Shown: in pieces, positions 1 to 7,962 of the stretch
Numbering within the stretch: the stretch's first letter is position 1
Layout of the letters: each line of letters begins with the position of its first letter
NCBI GenBank assembly: GCA_902826095.1
Contig: CADEDN010000008.1
Location: forward strand, 62,001-126,000
DNA length: 64,000 nucleotides
Direction of reading: 5' to 3'
Source: an uncultured Alphaproteobacteria bacterium
GTDB taxonomy: Bacteria; Pseudomonadota; Alphaproteobacteria; Caulobacterales; Parvularculaceae
Position numbers and translations under genes: made by a program
The notes under the pieces: model-generated
The model's input: only the letters and a program-made list of their open reading frames with translations
The model's database searches: none
What the model was told of the DNA's origin: nothing

Positions 1-321
1 GTCGTGAACCGGGGGGTCCTTCGCAATGAACATCGGCGGCGCGAATTCGTCGGATTGGTCGCCGATGACGATGTCGCGGTTCGACGAGAAATCGGCGTGG
101 TTGGTGTCGACCGCGACGATGTCTTCATGGCGGGTGATCGACCAGAAAGGGCCGGTCGGGCCGGTCTTTGAATAATGCACCGGCGCTTCCGCGCGCAGGC
201 GGCGAAAGACGGCGTGATGAACCCCGCGCTGGAAATAGTCAGACCGGCTGACGTCGAGGTCTTCGATCGGCAGCGTGAGCGGGTCGCGATCGATATCGTG
301 ACGTTGCGCGCTGGAGGCCAT
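1..321 (-). CDS. Cytochrome P450, CYP153-like (N-terminal part only)
   Basis: This is the first 107 residues of a cytochrome P450; the remainder lies beyond the left edge. The ATG at 321 has AAAGGAG eight bases upstream; an in-frame ATG at 351 has no such site. Recognisable stretches are APVHY near residue 47, GPFWSITRHEDIVAVDTNH and then FIAKDPPVHD, the conserved region ahead of helix C. The wording is closest to the CYP153 type, soluble P450s that hydroxylate chain ends of alkanes, fatty acids or terpenoids using electrons from a ferredoxin and its reductase. The heme-cysteine loop is outside the window, so activity cannot be judged. No ferredoxin or reductase gene is visible on this side. 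Confidence is good for P450 and moderate for the subfamily. Confidence 0.85.
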   Translation of the reverse strand, partial: MASSAQRHDIDRDPLTLPIEDLDVSRSDYFQRGVHHAVFRRLRAEAPVHYSKTGPTGPFWSITRHEDIVAVDTNHADFSSNRDIVIGDQSDEFAPPMFIAKDPPVHD

Positions 322-386
322 GATCGCCGCTCCTTTGAAAGTCGCGGTCATGATGCCATGAAACTTTGCGAACGCCCAAGAAAAAC

Positions 387-430
387 GCAGCTGTTCCGCC
401 GCAATCGCCGCCCGGTCCGACGCCGGCGCC
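387..430. repeat. 44-bp near-duplicate of 2581-2624
   Basis: Bases 387-430 match 2581-2624 at 39 of 44 positions, in the same orientation. The second copy is the 3' end of the histidine phosphatase gene (C-terminus ASDRATVAAE and stop). In the first copy the stop TAG reads CAG and the same frame runs on, in phase with the P450 gene. It could be a small duplicated gene tail or a chance similarity between GC-rich C-termini. Confidence 0.4.
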
Positions 431-792
431 CGGACGGCGGCGCGCCGCGCGCCTTGTGGATTTCTTTGGTTCTTCGTGCGGTTCGCAACCGCAAAGGCTC
501 GGCGAATTCACGAAATTTCGTGCTCGCGCATGATGGCGCGCTCAAAGGGCGACGCCGCCGTCGCGAGAATCCGCGCCATCTCTCGCGCGCCGCCCGGATG
601 TTGCGGTTTTGTCGGCGCCAAAGCGGCGAGTCTGTCAGACGTCGCTTTGGCCGGTCACGGTTCTCCCGGCGTCGCGATCAATCGCTGATGCAATGATCCC
701 CACGAAAGAGCGATTGCAGACTGCGCCGCATTGAGTTTGGCTTCGTTATGCGTTTTGAGGACCGCGTCGCGCCCGCTCAAAACGAGGTCGGC

Positions 793-808
793 AGTGATCA
801 AGATCACT
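793..808. promoter_or_regulatory. Perfect 16-bp palindrome, possible operator
   Basis: AGTGATC-AA-GATCACT is an exact inverted repeat with a two-base centre. It lies about 250 bases upstream of the haloperoxidase start, in the gap between divergent genes, beside a locally AT-richer stretch. A dimeric repressor site is plausible; no regulator gene adjoins it. Confidence 0.3.
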
Positions 809-1057
809 ACCGCATACGAATTAAATCATCCAATTGTCCGCATCATATTGACCGACGTCGGCCGTACGCGCAGGTTTCAGCGCCCGCTCATCGGCGGTCG
901 ACGAGAATAGCAGGCGACGCGCGATGCGTCGCAGACTGCAAGGGGGAACGGCTGGCCAGGCCAGTCGCCGACGCGCCGTCAGCGCGAGCGAAGACCGATG
1001 TGCGGCAGGCGGTCCAAATGACCGTTCGTGCGACGACAACATGTGGGAGAATTGCCG

Positions 1058-2506
1058 ATGTCAAATCGATTGAAAGCCTTCGCCGTCGGGGCGGCCATGC
1101 TGGCCGCATCCTTCAGCGCCAAAGCGAACGCCGCTGACAATGTCGTCATTCGCTGGAACAACGCAGTCTTAGAGGCGATCCGCAATACGCATCCTGGGCC
1201 GACGATTGTCGCCCGCGACCTCTTTGTGCTCCAGACCTGCGAATACGACGCCTGGGCGAGTTATGACGCCAAGGCGATCGGTCTTCACTGGCGAGCGCCG
1301 TTCAACCGCCGTCCGGTCCATGAACGAACGCCGGCGCGTAAGCAGCAGGCGGTGAGCTTTGCCGCTTATCGCGCCGCCGTCGATCTCTTTCCGAGCGAAA
1401 AGCCGATATTCGACGGGCTGATGGCGCAGCTTGGCTACAATCCCGCGGACAAATCGACTGATATCGCGACGCCGGCGGGAATCGGCAACACGGCCTGTGC
1501 GCGCGTGCTCGCGTTTCGCCATCGCGACGGCGCCAATCAGCTCGGCGACGAGCCAGGCGGGACGCCCGGCGTCCCCTATAGCGACTGGACGGGCTACATC
1601 CCTGTCAACCCCGCCAGTTTGCCGACGGGTTCCGCGCCGCCGAATCCGGATCATTGGGAGCCGCTGATTGTCAACGGCGTCGCCCAGAAATATGTGACGC
1701 CGCACTGGGGAAAGGTGAAGCCGTTCGCTTTGAAATCCCTCAGCCAGTACAAGGTCAAGGCGCCGGCGAAGGCCGGAACGAGGGCCTACCGCGAACAGGC
1801 GCGCGAGGTCTTGTCCTATAGCGCGACGCTGACGGACGCGCAAAAGGTCATCGCCGAATATTGGGCGGATGGTCCAAGTTCGGAGCTTCCGCCGGGTCAC
1901 TGGAATCTTTTCGCGCAATTTGTCTCGCGGCGCGACAGGCACTCGCTCGACGCCGACGTCAAAATGTTCTTTGCCCTGAACAATGCGCTTCTGGACGCCA
2001 GCGTCTGGGTGTGGGGGCTGAAGCGGCAATTTGACTACATCCGTCCCGTCTCGGCGATCCATTACCTGTTCATCGGCAAGCCGATCACCGCCTTCAAGCT
2101 CGGGTCTGGCACAACGACCTTCAGCGGCGAGCAATGGCTTCCCTATCAGGCGGCCGGCATCGTCACGCCGCCCTTCCCGGAATATGTCTCCGGCCACAGC
2201 GCCTTCAGCGCCGCGGCCGCCGCGGCGCTGCGCAATGTCAAGGGCAGCGACGTCTTCGGCTTCGCCGTGACGTTCCCGGCCGGCTCTTCATTCGTCGAAC
2301 CTGGCCTGGTTCCGGCGACAGCGCTGACCCTGTCGTGGGCGACCTTCACCGACGCCGCCGATGAAGCCGGCATTTCGCGACGCTATGGCGGAATCCATTT
2401 CAAGGATGGCGACCTTGAATCGCGGCGGATCGGGACTTTGATCGGCGACGCCGCATTCGCCGAGACCAAGCGGCTCTTCAACGGCCTGGAACGAACCGGC
2501 TTTTGA
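1058..2506 (+). CDS. Secreted vanadium-dependent haloperoxidase-like protein (PAP2 superfamily)
   Basis: A 482-residue protein with an export signal (MSNRLKAFAVGAAMLAASFS, cleavage after a following ANA). The C-terminal half carries the acid-phosphatase/haloperoxidase core: PEYVSGHSAFSA near residue 380 and SRRYGGIHF near residue 440, supplying the histidines and arginine that bind phosphate or vanadate. Length and the long helical N-terminal half fit vanadium-dependent haloperoxidase-like proteins rather than short PAP2 phosphatases. Family members oxidise halides with hydrogen peroxide, but many homologues are uncharacterised and may be phosphatases. The start at 1058 was chosen because GGGAG sits eight bases before it; a GTG at 1028 would spoil the signal peptide. 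A hairpin follows the stop. Confidence 0.8.
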   Translation: MSNRLKAFAVGAAMLAASFSAKANAADNVVIRWNNAVLEAIRNTHPGPTIVARDLFVLQTCEYDAWASYDAKAIGLHWRAPFNRRPVHERTPARKQQAVSFAAYRAAVDLFPSEKPIFDGLMAQLGYNPADKSTDIATPAGIGNTACARVLAFRHRDGANQLGDEPGGTPGVPYSDWTGYIPVNPASLPTGSAPPNPDHWEPLIVNGVAQKYVTPHWGKVKPFALKSLSQYKVKAPAKAGTRAYREQAREVLSYSATLTDAQKVIAEYWADGPSSELPPGHWNLFAQFVSRRDRHSLDADVKMFFALNNALLDASVWVWGLKRQFDYIRPVSAIHYLFIGKPITAFKLGSGTTTFSGEQWLPYQAAGIVTPPFPEYVSGHSAFSAAAAAALRNVKGSDVFGFAVTFPAGSSFVEPGLVPATALTLSWATFTDAADEAGISRRYGGIHFKDGDLESRRIGTLIGDAAFAETKRLFNGLERTGF

Positions 2507-2522
2507 TCGCTTGCCGCACACT

Positions 2523-2556
2523 GAATGGTCCCCGGCCTGTGGGTCGGGGAACATTC
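2523..2556. terminator. Hairpin between convergent genes
   Basis: GAATGGTCCCCGGCC, loop TGTG, GGTCGGGGAACATTC: a 15-bp stem with two imperfect pairs. It lies 17 bases after the haloperoxidase stop and 29 bases from the stop of the opposing phosphatase gene, so it could end transcription from both sides. The run of T after it is short. Confidence 0.6.
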
Positions 2557-2584
2557 ATTTCGAGAGGTTGGAATTCGGGCGCAG

Positions 2585-3202
2585 CTATTCCGCCGCGACT
2601 GTCGCCCGGTCCGACGCCGGCGCCGTCGCGCCTGCCGGTTCATAAATGCGCCAGGACCAGTAATGATTGCCGCCCTCGCGTTCGGCGCGCCGCCAGCCGG
2701 AGGCGCGCAGCTTGCGATCGAGCATCCAGTTCAGATAGCCATGCGCGTATAAAAGCACATCGCCGCGCGAGGCGTAGTCGGCAAGGCGATTCGCGATTTC
2801 ATCGACCCGCGCCCACGCTTCGCGGTGGCTTTCGACTCCGCCCGGCGCATAGCCGAGAAACCAGAAAGAGCGGCTGATGACGCCCCATGTCGTCGGCGAC
2901 AGCTTCAGGAGCGGCACCGGCGGAGGCGGCAAGGGCGCTTCGACATAGATCGGGTCGGCGGGCACTTCCTTTTCGCCCCGCGTCGCATGGCGCGCGGTTT
3001 CGATCGCGCGCGGCAGGGTCGAGGACAGGATGGTCGTCGCCTTCGAGGAGAGGTCGATGAGGCGTTGCGGCGGCGCTTCGTCGGGGTGGAGGCCGCTCTC
3101 GTCATATTGCGCCCACCACGCGCCAAAATCCTTCGCGGTGATGCGAATGTCGCGGGAGAGATTGGGGCGGCCGTGCCGCGCAGTGATGATCCGTCCGATC
3201 AT
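2585..3202 (-). CDS. Histidine phosphatase family protein
   Basis: A 205-residue member of the histidine phosphatase (phosphoglycerate mutase-like) superfamily. The catalytic RHG motif is at residues 9-11 (ITARHGRPN), and the second catalytic histidine is in LLYAHGYLNW near residue 155; arginines sit in SSTLPRAIETARH as expected for the phosphate pocket. These enzymes transfer phosphate through a phosphohistidine; the substrate here is unknown. No signal peptide, so probably cytoplasmic. It stands alone, convergent with the haloperoxidase gene and about 45 bases downstream of the deacetylase gene, which runs the same way and may share its transcript. Its 3' end is nearly duplicated at 387-430. 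Confidence 0.85.
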   Translation of the reverse strand: MIGRIITARHGRPNLSRDIRITAKDFGAWWAQYDESGLHPDEAPPQRLIDLSSKATTILSSTLPRAIETARHATRGEKEVPADPIYVEAPLPPPPVPLLKLSPTTWGVISRSFWFLGYAPGGVESHREAWARVDEIANRLADYASRGDVLLYAHGYLNWMLDRKLRASGWRRAEREGGNHYWSWRIYEPAGATAPASDRATVAAE

Positions 3203-3247
3203 GAATTCCGGATTGGCGTTTCGTTGCGACGGGTTATGGCGCGGTTT

Positions 3248-4177
3248 TCAGCCATCCATCAAGGCCGTGACATGCGCGGCGACCGAGGCGGCGAGCGCCT
3301 TGAGGTCGTAGCCGCCTTCAAGCAGCGAGACGACGCGCCCCTGTGAGGCTGATTTCGCGACCCCCAGCAATTCCCGCGTCACCCAGTCGAAATCCGCTTC
3401 AGTCAACGTCAAGCCGCCGAGCGGATCGGCGCGGTGTGCGTCAAAGCCGGCCGAAATGACGAGGAAGTCAGGGGCGAAATCGGCGAGCGCGGGGAGGATC
3501 CGCTCACCCCAGGCGCGGCGGAAATCCTCGCCCGACGCGCCGGTCGCCAGCGGCGTGTTGACGACATTGTCGAAGCCGCCGCGGTCGCTCTCTCGGCCAG
3601 TGCCCGGGTATTGCGGCCATTCATGGCTCGAAGCGTAGAAGGCGTTCTCGTCATGCCAGAACGCCGCCTCGGTTCCATTGCCGTGATGGACGTCGAAATC
3701 GACGACAGCTACTCGCGTCAGCCCATGCGCTGCGCGCGCATGCATCGCCGCGACCGCCGCCGAATTGAAGAGGCAAAACCCCATGGCGCGATCGGGCGGC
3801 GCGTGATGGCCCGGCGGGCGCGCCAGCACGAACGCGTTCGTCGCCTCGCCTTTACAGATCGCATCGATCGCAGCGCAGGCGCCGCCGGCCGCTCGCAGCG
3901 CGGCGTCAAGCGAATGCGGCCCCATCGTCGTGTCGGGATCAAGCCGCACCATGCCGTCATTGGGCGCCGTTTCGAACAGCGCATCGATGAAGGCCTCGGC
4001 GTGAACGCGGGCGAGCGCCTCGCGAGAGGCTTGCGGCGGCGTTCGACGCTGAAGGGCCGCGAATCGCTCCGTCGCCAAGGCGGCCGACGCGACGGCGTAG
4101 CGCTCCGCGCGGTCTGGATGGCCGTGAGGCGTTTCATGCAGCCCGAAGGCGACATGTTCGTAGAGGAGCGTCGTCAA
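3248..4177 (-). CDS. Histone deacetylase family protein (HDAC-like amidohydrolase)
   Basis: A 309-residue zinc amidohydrolase of the arginase/deacetylase fold. Visible active-site blocks are RPPGHHAPPDRAMGFCLFN (paired histidines), VVDFDVHHGNGTEAAF (metal-binding D and H), SAGFDAHRADPLGG (third metal ligand) and LEGGYDLKALA (C-terminal signature). Bacterial members remove acetyl groups from acetylpolyamines or acetyl-lysine; which one acts here cannot be told. TTG at 4177 is taken as start because GGAG precedes it by seven bases and the product then begins TTLLYEHVAFGLHETPHGHP as in relatives; an ATG at 4219 has no ribosome site. Probably cotranscribed with the phosphatase downstream. Confidence 0.9.
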   Translation of the reverse strand: MTTLLYEHVAFGLHETPHGHPDRAERYAVASAALATERFAALQRRTPPQASREALARVHAEAFIDALFETAPNDGMVRLDPDTTMGPHSLDAALRAAGGACAAIDAICKGEATNAFVLARPPGHHAPPDRAMGFCLFNSAAVAAMHARAAHGLTRVAVVDFDVHHGNGTEAAFWHDENAFYASSHEWPQYPGTGRESDRGGFDNVVNTPLATGASGEDFRRAWGERILPALADFAPDFLVISAGFDAHRADPLGGLTLTEADFDWVTRELLGVAKSASQGRVVSLLEGGYDLKALAASVAAHVTALMDG

Positions 4178-4251
4178 GGGTGGTCTCCGGCGGCGGTTGA
4201 AGCCGCTTGATACCGGCATTAGGGTCGGGATGCATCAGCGGCGGGCCGATA

Positions 4252-4815
4252 ATGTACGGCATGGCGGTCGACAATCTGGTTTCGCAATTCGCGGCGCGTT
4301 TCCAGCCTGGGGGCGAGGATCATCTTTATTTTCCGCCTGACGGGTCCGGCGGCATTCCTTGCAGTTATGACGAGGCGCTCGATCTTAGCCGCGACTATGA
4401 CCGCGCGATCCGTCGCGCGGCGCGGTTGACGTTTTTCGGCGTCCTCCTGCTCGGCGCCGGGCTTGGCGTCGCGGAAGGGCTCGATCTCATTTCGACAACG
4501 CCGCTGCAGCAGGCGCTTGTGCTGCTTGTGCCGACGCCGCTGTTCTTCGCGGCCTGGCGCAGGGCGAGCGACATGCCGGCGGCGCGGTTCGCGGGCCGCG
4601 CCGTCGCCGCCCCGCCGCTCGCCGACCATGAGGCGCGGCGCATTCGCCTCGACGCGCTCCCTGATTCGGCGCTGGGGCTGATCGTCATCGTCAACGCGCT
4701 GCTCGCCTTTTCCGCTTTCCGCGACGGCGTGCAACGATCCGACTCGCTTTACGCGATCATCATCGCCGCAAGCGTCATGATGATTATTGCAATCCTCGGC
4801 GCCCGGCGCCGATAA
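4252..4815 (+). CDS. Hypothetical four-helix membrane protein
   Basis: A 187-residue protein that I do not recognise. The N-terminal 60 residues are hydrophilic (MYGMAVDNLVSQFAARF onward). Four hydrophobic segments follow: LTFFGVLLLGAGLGVAEGL, ALVLLVPTPLFFAAW, ALGLIVIVNALLAFSAF and YAIIIAASVMMIIAILGA, the last ending in ARRR, so the C-terminus is probably cytoplasmic. ATG at 4252 or 4261 could be used; neither has a strong ribosome site. The stop is 20 bases before the zinc-ribbon gene, so the two are likely cotranscribed. It diverges from the deacetylase gene. Confidence 0.6.
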   Translation: MYGMAVDNLVSQFAARFQPGGEDHLYFPPDGSGGIPCSYDEALDLSRDYDRAIRRAARLTFFGVLLLGAGLGVAEGLDLISTTPLQQALVLLVPTPLFFAAWRRASDMPAARFAGRAVAAPPLADHEARRIRLDALPDSALGLIVIVNALLAFSAFRDGVQRSDSLYAIIIAASVMMIIAILGARRR

Positions 4816-4835
4816 ATGGCTCAAGGAGAACGCCA

Positions 4836-5069
4836 GTGCCGCAATTCGACATGATCGTCATCGACCCGGAAGACGCCGAAGGCGCGCCTGTCCTGCAGCA
4901 CATGGCGGGACGGCCGGTGCGCGAGGGCGGCGGCGACGAGACCTATCGCTGCGGCGGCTGCAAGACGAAGCTCTTCGTCAATGTCTCGCACCACGACGCG
5001 CATGGCGCGATTGTCAAGTGCGGCAAATGCGGCAAAATCAATGTCGAACCGCATCACCATCATCATTAG
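4836..5069 (+). CDS. Small zinc-ribbon protein with a natural five-histidine tail
   Basis: A 77-residue protein starting at GTG 4836, fixed by AAGGAG seven bases upstream. Two CxxC knuckles, YRCGGCKTKLF and VKCGKCGKINVE, form a rubredoxin/zinc-ribbon-like site. The protein ends EPHHHHH, a natural polyhistidine tail likely to bind nickel, zinc or copper. The N-terminal half (QFDMIVIDPEDAEGAPV) is acidic. Together these suggest a metal-binding or metal-sensing role, but no family function is known to me. It follows the four-helix membrane protein by 20 bases and converges on the MOSC gene. Confidence 0.75.
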   Translation: MPQFDMIVIDPEDAEGAPVLQHMAGRPVREGGGDETYRCGGCKTKLFVNVSHHDAHGAIVKCGKCGKINVEPHHHHH

Positions 5070-5102
5070 GCGGCGCAACGCCGCTGACTTTCGCGATGGC
5101 GC

Positions 5103-5927
5103 CTAAGAGGCGATGACCGCATCCCCGACCGCGACCTCGCCGAGCGCGCGCGGCACGGCGTTCTCGCCGAAGATGACGCCGTTGATGCGCGGATCGGTCG
5201 AGCGGTGAATGCGGGCGAGCGCGGCGAGCGGCTCCTTGCCCATACGCACTCCCGTGCGCTGGTCGGTCGTCGTCACGATGCAGCGGTCGGACGGTTTGAC
5301 GAGATCAAGAACGACGTCGCCGATCTCTAGCTTTTCCCAATGGTCCTCCGCCCAAGCCTCATCGCAGTCGACGACGATGTTCGGCCGGAAGCGCGCCATC
5401 GGCACGGGCGCGCCGCCGTGCCGGGCGATGTCCTCGTTCAGCGCCGCGAGCGAGCCGGTCGTCGTCACAAGAACCGGAAAAGCGTCGGCGAAACTGACGG
5501 GGACGGGCGCCGGCGTCCACACGCTCGCTTTGCCGCGCGCAGCGCTTTCATCCATGTACACAAGCTCGGCGTTTTCGCCGATGAGCGGCGAAAGCCAACG
5601 CCCCGCCGCCTCGTCGGCGAGCGCGGCGGAGACATGCGCGTCCCAGACGACGACAGGCCGGCGCCTGTCGCCGGCCGGCGGGGCGATCCTGACCGATCCT
5701 GCGCCGTCGGCCGAAAGCACAAGATCGCCGCCGTCGATGCGCGCGTCAATTGTTGCAAGGCGCGGATGCGTCCGCTGCGTCAGGAACACCCCGACTTCAT
5801 CGACGACGAGCCAGCGCCGGTCATGCTCAATCCCGCGCACGTCAACCCTCGCGCGCGCGACATCGACTGCGCGCATCGCCTTGACCGGATGAATGTGAAG
5901 GGATGCAACACGCATGCGGCGCCTCAT
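5103..5927 (-). CDS. MOSC domain-containing protein
   Basis: A 274-residue two-domain protein: an N-terminal MOSC beta-barrel region (VASLHIHPVKAMRAV, GIEHDRRWLVVDEVG) and a C-terminal MOSC domain (residues about 110-270) with the cysteine expected to bind molybdenum cofactor in KPSDRCIVTTTDQRTG. Relatives include YcbX and mitochondrial mARC, which reduce N-hydroxylated compounds with the sulfurated cofactor. Cytoplasmic; no fused ferredoxin domain is present, so an external electron donor is expected. ATG at 5927 overlaps the upstream extensin-family stop as ATGA, indicating translational coupling in the SDR-extensin-MOSC operon. Confidence 0.88.
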   Translation of the reverse strand: MRRRMRVASLHIHPVKAMRAVDVARARVDVRGIEHDRRWLVVDEVGVFLTQRTHPRLATIDARIDGGDLVLSADGAGSVRIAPPAGDRRRPVVVWDAHVSAALADEAAGRWLSPLIGENAELVYMDESAARGKASVWTPAPVPVSFADAFPVLVTTTGSLAALNEDIARHGGAPVPMARFRPNIVVDCDEAWAEDHWEKLEIGDVVLDLVKPSDRCIVTTTDQRTGVRMGKEPLAALARIHRSTDPRINGVIFGENAVPRALGEVAVGDAVIAS

Positions 5928-6616
5928 TGACAGGTTTCGAATGCGCCATTGTCGAAGTGAAAATGGTTCTTGTGAAGCGCGTTGTAGTCGGGGCCAAGCG
6001 ACGTCCGGAACAGGAAACATCCGCCATTGAATAATTCTTCGAGAAACGCGCCTTTTGCGCCGTCATCGCCGAAATCGCCGAGCACGCGGACCGGGCCGAC
6101 GCTGGCGATCTCGACGGCCGATATGTCGATCGCGTTCGCGACGGCGTGCTCGCTCCTCGGCCCTGCCGCCTGATTGTTGACATTGCGGCAGGCGTAGGTC
6201 CCGAAATGGTCGATGCGGGTGACGGCGGCGCCGAAATGCGAGTCAGCGGCCGGGATCAGCACATGACGCTCCCACAACATCAGCCTGGCGAGCATCGGGC
6301 AAGTGAGCAAGACGCGTCCGCCCCATGCCGCGAGCGAATGGTCGAGCGTCGCAACGCCCTTGAAATAGCACCGATCGCCCAATGGCTGGTCCGGGAGCCT
6401 CGTGTAGAAGACGCCCGCGCGGTCGAGCGCATTGAAACACGCTTCGTCCGAGGCGCGATCAATCTTTATCAGAGTGACGAAAGTCGGCTTGTCGAGAAGG
6501 TCAAGCGAGGCGGTGATGTCATACCGGTCCGGCGCCAAGCGCACATAGATGAGCCAAAGCCCCGCAATCGCCGCCGCCGCCGCCGCTGCGCCCCGGTAAA
6601 ATCCTCCCAGCGCCAT
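5924..6616 (-). CDS. Extensin-like C-terminal domain protein (M15-peptidase-like)
   Basis: A 230-residue protein with an N-terminal membrane anchor (GAAAAAAAIAGLWLIYV) and the extensin-like domain common in alphaproteobacteria. Characteristic stretches are HFGTYACRNVNN, RSEHAVANAIDI and LHKNHFHFDNG; the H/D pattern resembles zinc-dependent D,D-carboxypeptidases of the M15/VanY fold, so action on peptidoglycan in the periplasm is plausible. Paired cysteines (ACFNAL, DRCYF, YACRN, GGCFLF) suggest disulfides, in keeping with a periplasmic location. Middle gene of a minus-strand operon: seven bases after the SDR stop, ATGA overlap into MOSC. Confidence 0.85.
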   Translation of the reverse strand: MALGGFYRGAAAAAAAIAGLWLIYVRLAPDRYDITASLDLLDKPTFVTLIKIDRASDEACFNALDRAGVFYTRLPDQPLGDRCYFKGVATLDHSLAAWGGRVLLTCPMLARLMLWERHVLIPAADSHFGAAVTRIDHFGTYACRNVNNQAAGPRSEHAVANAIDISAVEIASVGPVRVLGDFGDDGAKGAFLEELFNGGCFLFRTSLGPDYNALHKNHFHFDNGAFETCQ

Positions 6617-6623
6617 CGCAGTG

Positions 6624-7508
6624 TCATTCGCCGATCATCGACGCCGCCAGCGTCTCCTTGACGCCGGGCGGGGGCGTCGCGCTGTCGGGGACGAAAAAGT
6701 CCGGGATGAGCTTTCGCGACGGATCGACCCGATATTTCTCGAAGTCGCGGACGCCGTGTTCGAAGAGGAAATTGTCGTCGATCAGAAAATTGCCGGTGAA
6801 CTGGCGCGAGGGCTTGGTGAAAATCAGATGCGCGGCGTCGGCGAGAATGTCGACATTGCGCGAGCCTTTGACCATGGCGTCGCCGCCGAGCGCGAATTCG
6901 ACGGCGGCGGTGGCGATCGCCGTTCTCGGCCAGAGCGCGTTGAAGGCGACTCCGTCGCTTTTGAATTCCTCCGCCATGCCGAGCACGCACATCGACATGC
7001 CGTATTTCGCCATCGTGTAGGCGACATGGCCGCCGAACCATTTCGGGCTCATGTCGAGCGGCGGCGAGAGCATCAGCACATGCGGGTTCGCCGCTTTTTT
7101 TAAATGCGGGATGCAGGTTTTTGAAACGAGGAACGTGCCGCGGGAATTGATCGAATGCATCAGGTCCCAGCGCTTCATGTCAGTCGTTTCCGTGCCGGTG
7201 AGAGAAATCGCCGAGGCGTTGTTCACGCAGATGTCGATCCCGCCGAATGTCGTAACGGTCTTGGCGACCGCCGCCTGCACCTGATCTTCAAACCGTATGT
7301 CAACGATAAGGGGAAGCGCCTTGCCGCCCGCCTTCTCGATCTCTTCGGCGGCCGTGTAGATCGTGCCGGGAAGGTGCTTGTGCGGCTCGGCGGTCTTCGC
7401 CGCGATCGCGATGTTGGCGCCGTCGCGCGCCGCGCGCACGGCGATCGCAAGGCCGATGCCGCGCGAGGCGCCGGTGATGAAGAGGGTCTTGCCTTTGAGC
7501 GATGACAT
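6624..7508 (-). CDS. SDR family oxidoreductase (HSDL2-like)
   Basis: A 294-residue short-chain dehydrogenase. The NADP(H)-binding motif TGASRGIG is at residues 11-18, NNASAI stands for the NNAG motif, and the catalytic Tyr-Lys pair is in AYTMAKYGMS. The stretch AAKTAEPHKHLPGTIYTAAE is typical of the HSDL2-like subgroup (hydroxysteroid dehydrogenase-like protein 2), whose substrate is unsettled. No SCP2 domain is fused. The start is ATG 7508, preceded by GGAAAGGACG. It heads the SDR-extensin-MOSC operon. Confidence 0.88.
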   Translation of the reverse strand: MSSLKGKTLFITGASRGIGLAIAVRAARDGANIAIAAKTAEPHKHLPGTIYTAAEEIEKAGGKALPLIVDIRFEDQVQAAVAKTVTTFGGIDICVNNASAISLTGTETTDMKRWDLMHSINSRGTFLVSKTCIPHLKKAANPHVLMLSPPLDMSPKWFGGHVAYTMAKYGMSMCVLGMAEEFKSDGVAFNALWPRTAIATAAVEFALGGDAMVKGSRNVDILADAAHLIFTKPSRQFTGNFLIDDNFLFEHGVRDFEKYRVDPSRKLIPDFFVPDSATPPPGVKETLAASMIGE

Positions 7509-7570
7509 GGCCGGCCGTCCTTTCCAGAGGGAGGCCGACCATAGACAAATTGAAACGCGTTGTAAGCGTC

Positions 7571-7783
7571 TTACGCTGTCGCCGCGCTCCTGCAGCACTG
7601 GCAGCCGATGACGCCGCAGGCCGCCTCGAACGACTGCACGCGTTCGATCGTCTCGCGCCGGCGCTCTTCGCCCGCGATCGTCTTCGACGTCCAGACGACG
7701 CCGATCGCGACGTGATCGCCGATGACGGCGCAGCCGAGCCCGTGGCCGTCGATATGTCGCTTGATCTCCATTAGCTGGTCCAT
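7571..7783 (-). CDS. Hypothetical small cysteine-rich protein
   Basis: A 70-residue protein with a clear ribosome site (GAAGGA, six bases before ATG 7783). I do not recognise it. It starts MDQLMEIKRHIDGHGLGCAV and ends in a cysteine cluster ACGVIGCQCCRSAATA, which could bind metal or form disulfides. No signal peptide. It lies 62 bases upstream of the SDR gene on the same strand and could be first in that transcript. Confidence 0.55.
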   Translation of the reverse strand: MDQLMEIKRHIDGHGLGCAVIGDHVAIGVVWTSKTIAGEERRRETIERVQSFEAACGVIGCQCCRSAATA

Positions 7784-7962
7784 GGTCGTTCCTTCATATT
7801 CGGCGCGAGATATGCTCCCCGCTCGCATCTGCCTTCAATAGTTTGACCCTTCGCAAACGAACCGGGACCGCCCGGTTCACGCTCAACGAAAGATGACGGC
7901 ATTATGCCGCATCTGGCGACGGAAGCAAGTGATTATTCCGTACAAAGACTTTTCAACAAATT

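Larger units (their letters stand above)
322..1057. other. 736-bp gap between divergent P450 and haloperoxidase genes
   Basis: No convincing gene was found. Open frames here are arginine-rich, lack ribosome sites and match no family I know. It presumably holds divergent promoters for the P450 (leftward) and the haloperoxidase (rightward). Two structures stand out: a 44-bp near-copy of the 3' end of the histidine phosphatase gene (387-430) and a perfect 16-bp palindrome (793-808). Confidence 0.6.

Noticed and set aside
175-696. Open frame on the plus strand over the P450 start and its leader
   Set aside because: Composition is arginine-rich shadow sequence; the antisense strand holds the clear P450 N-terminus.
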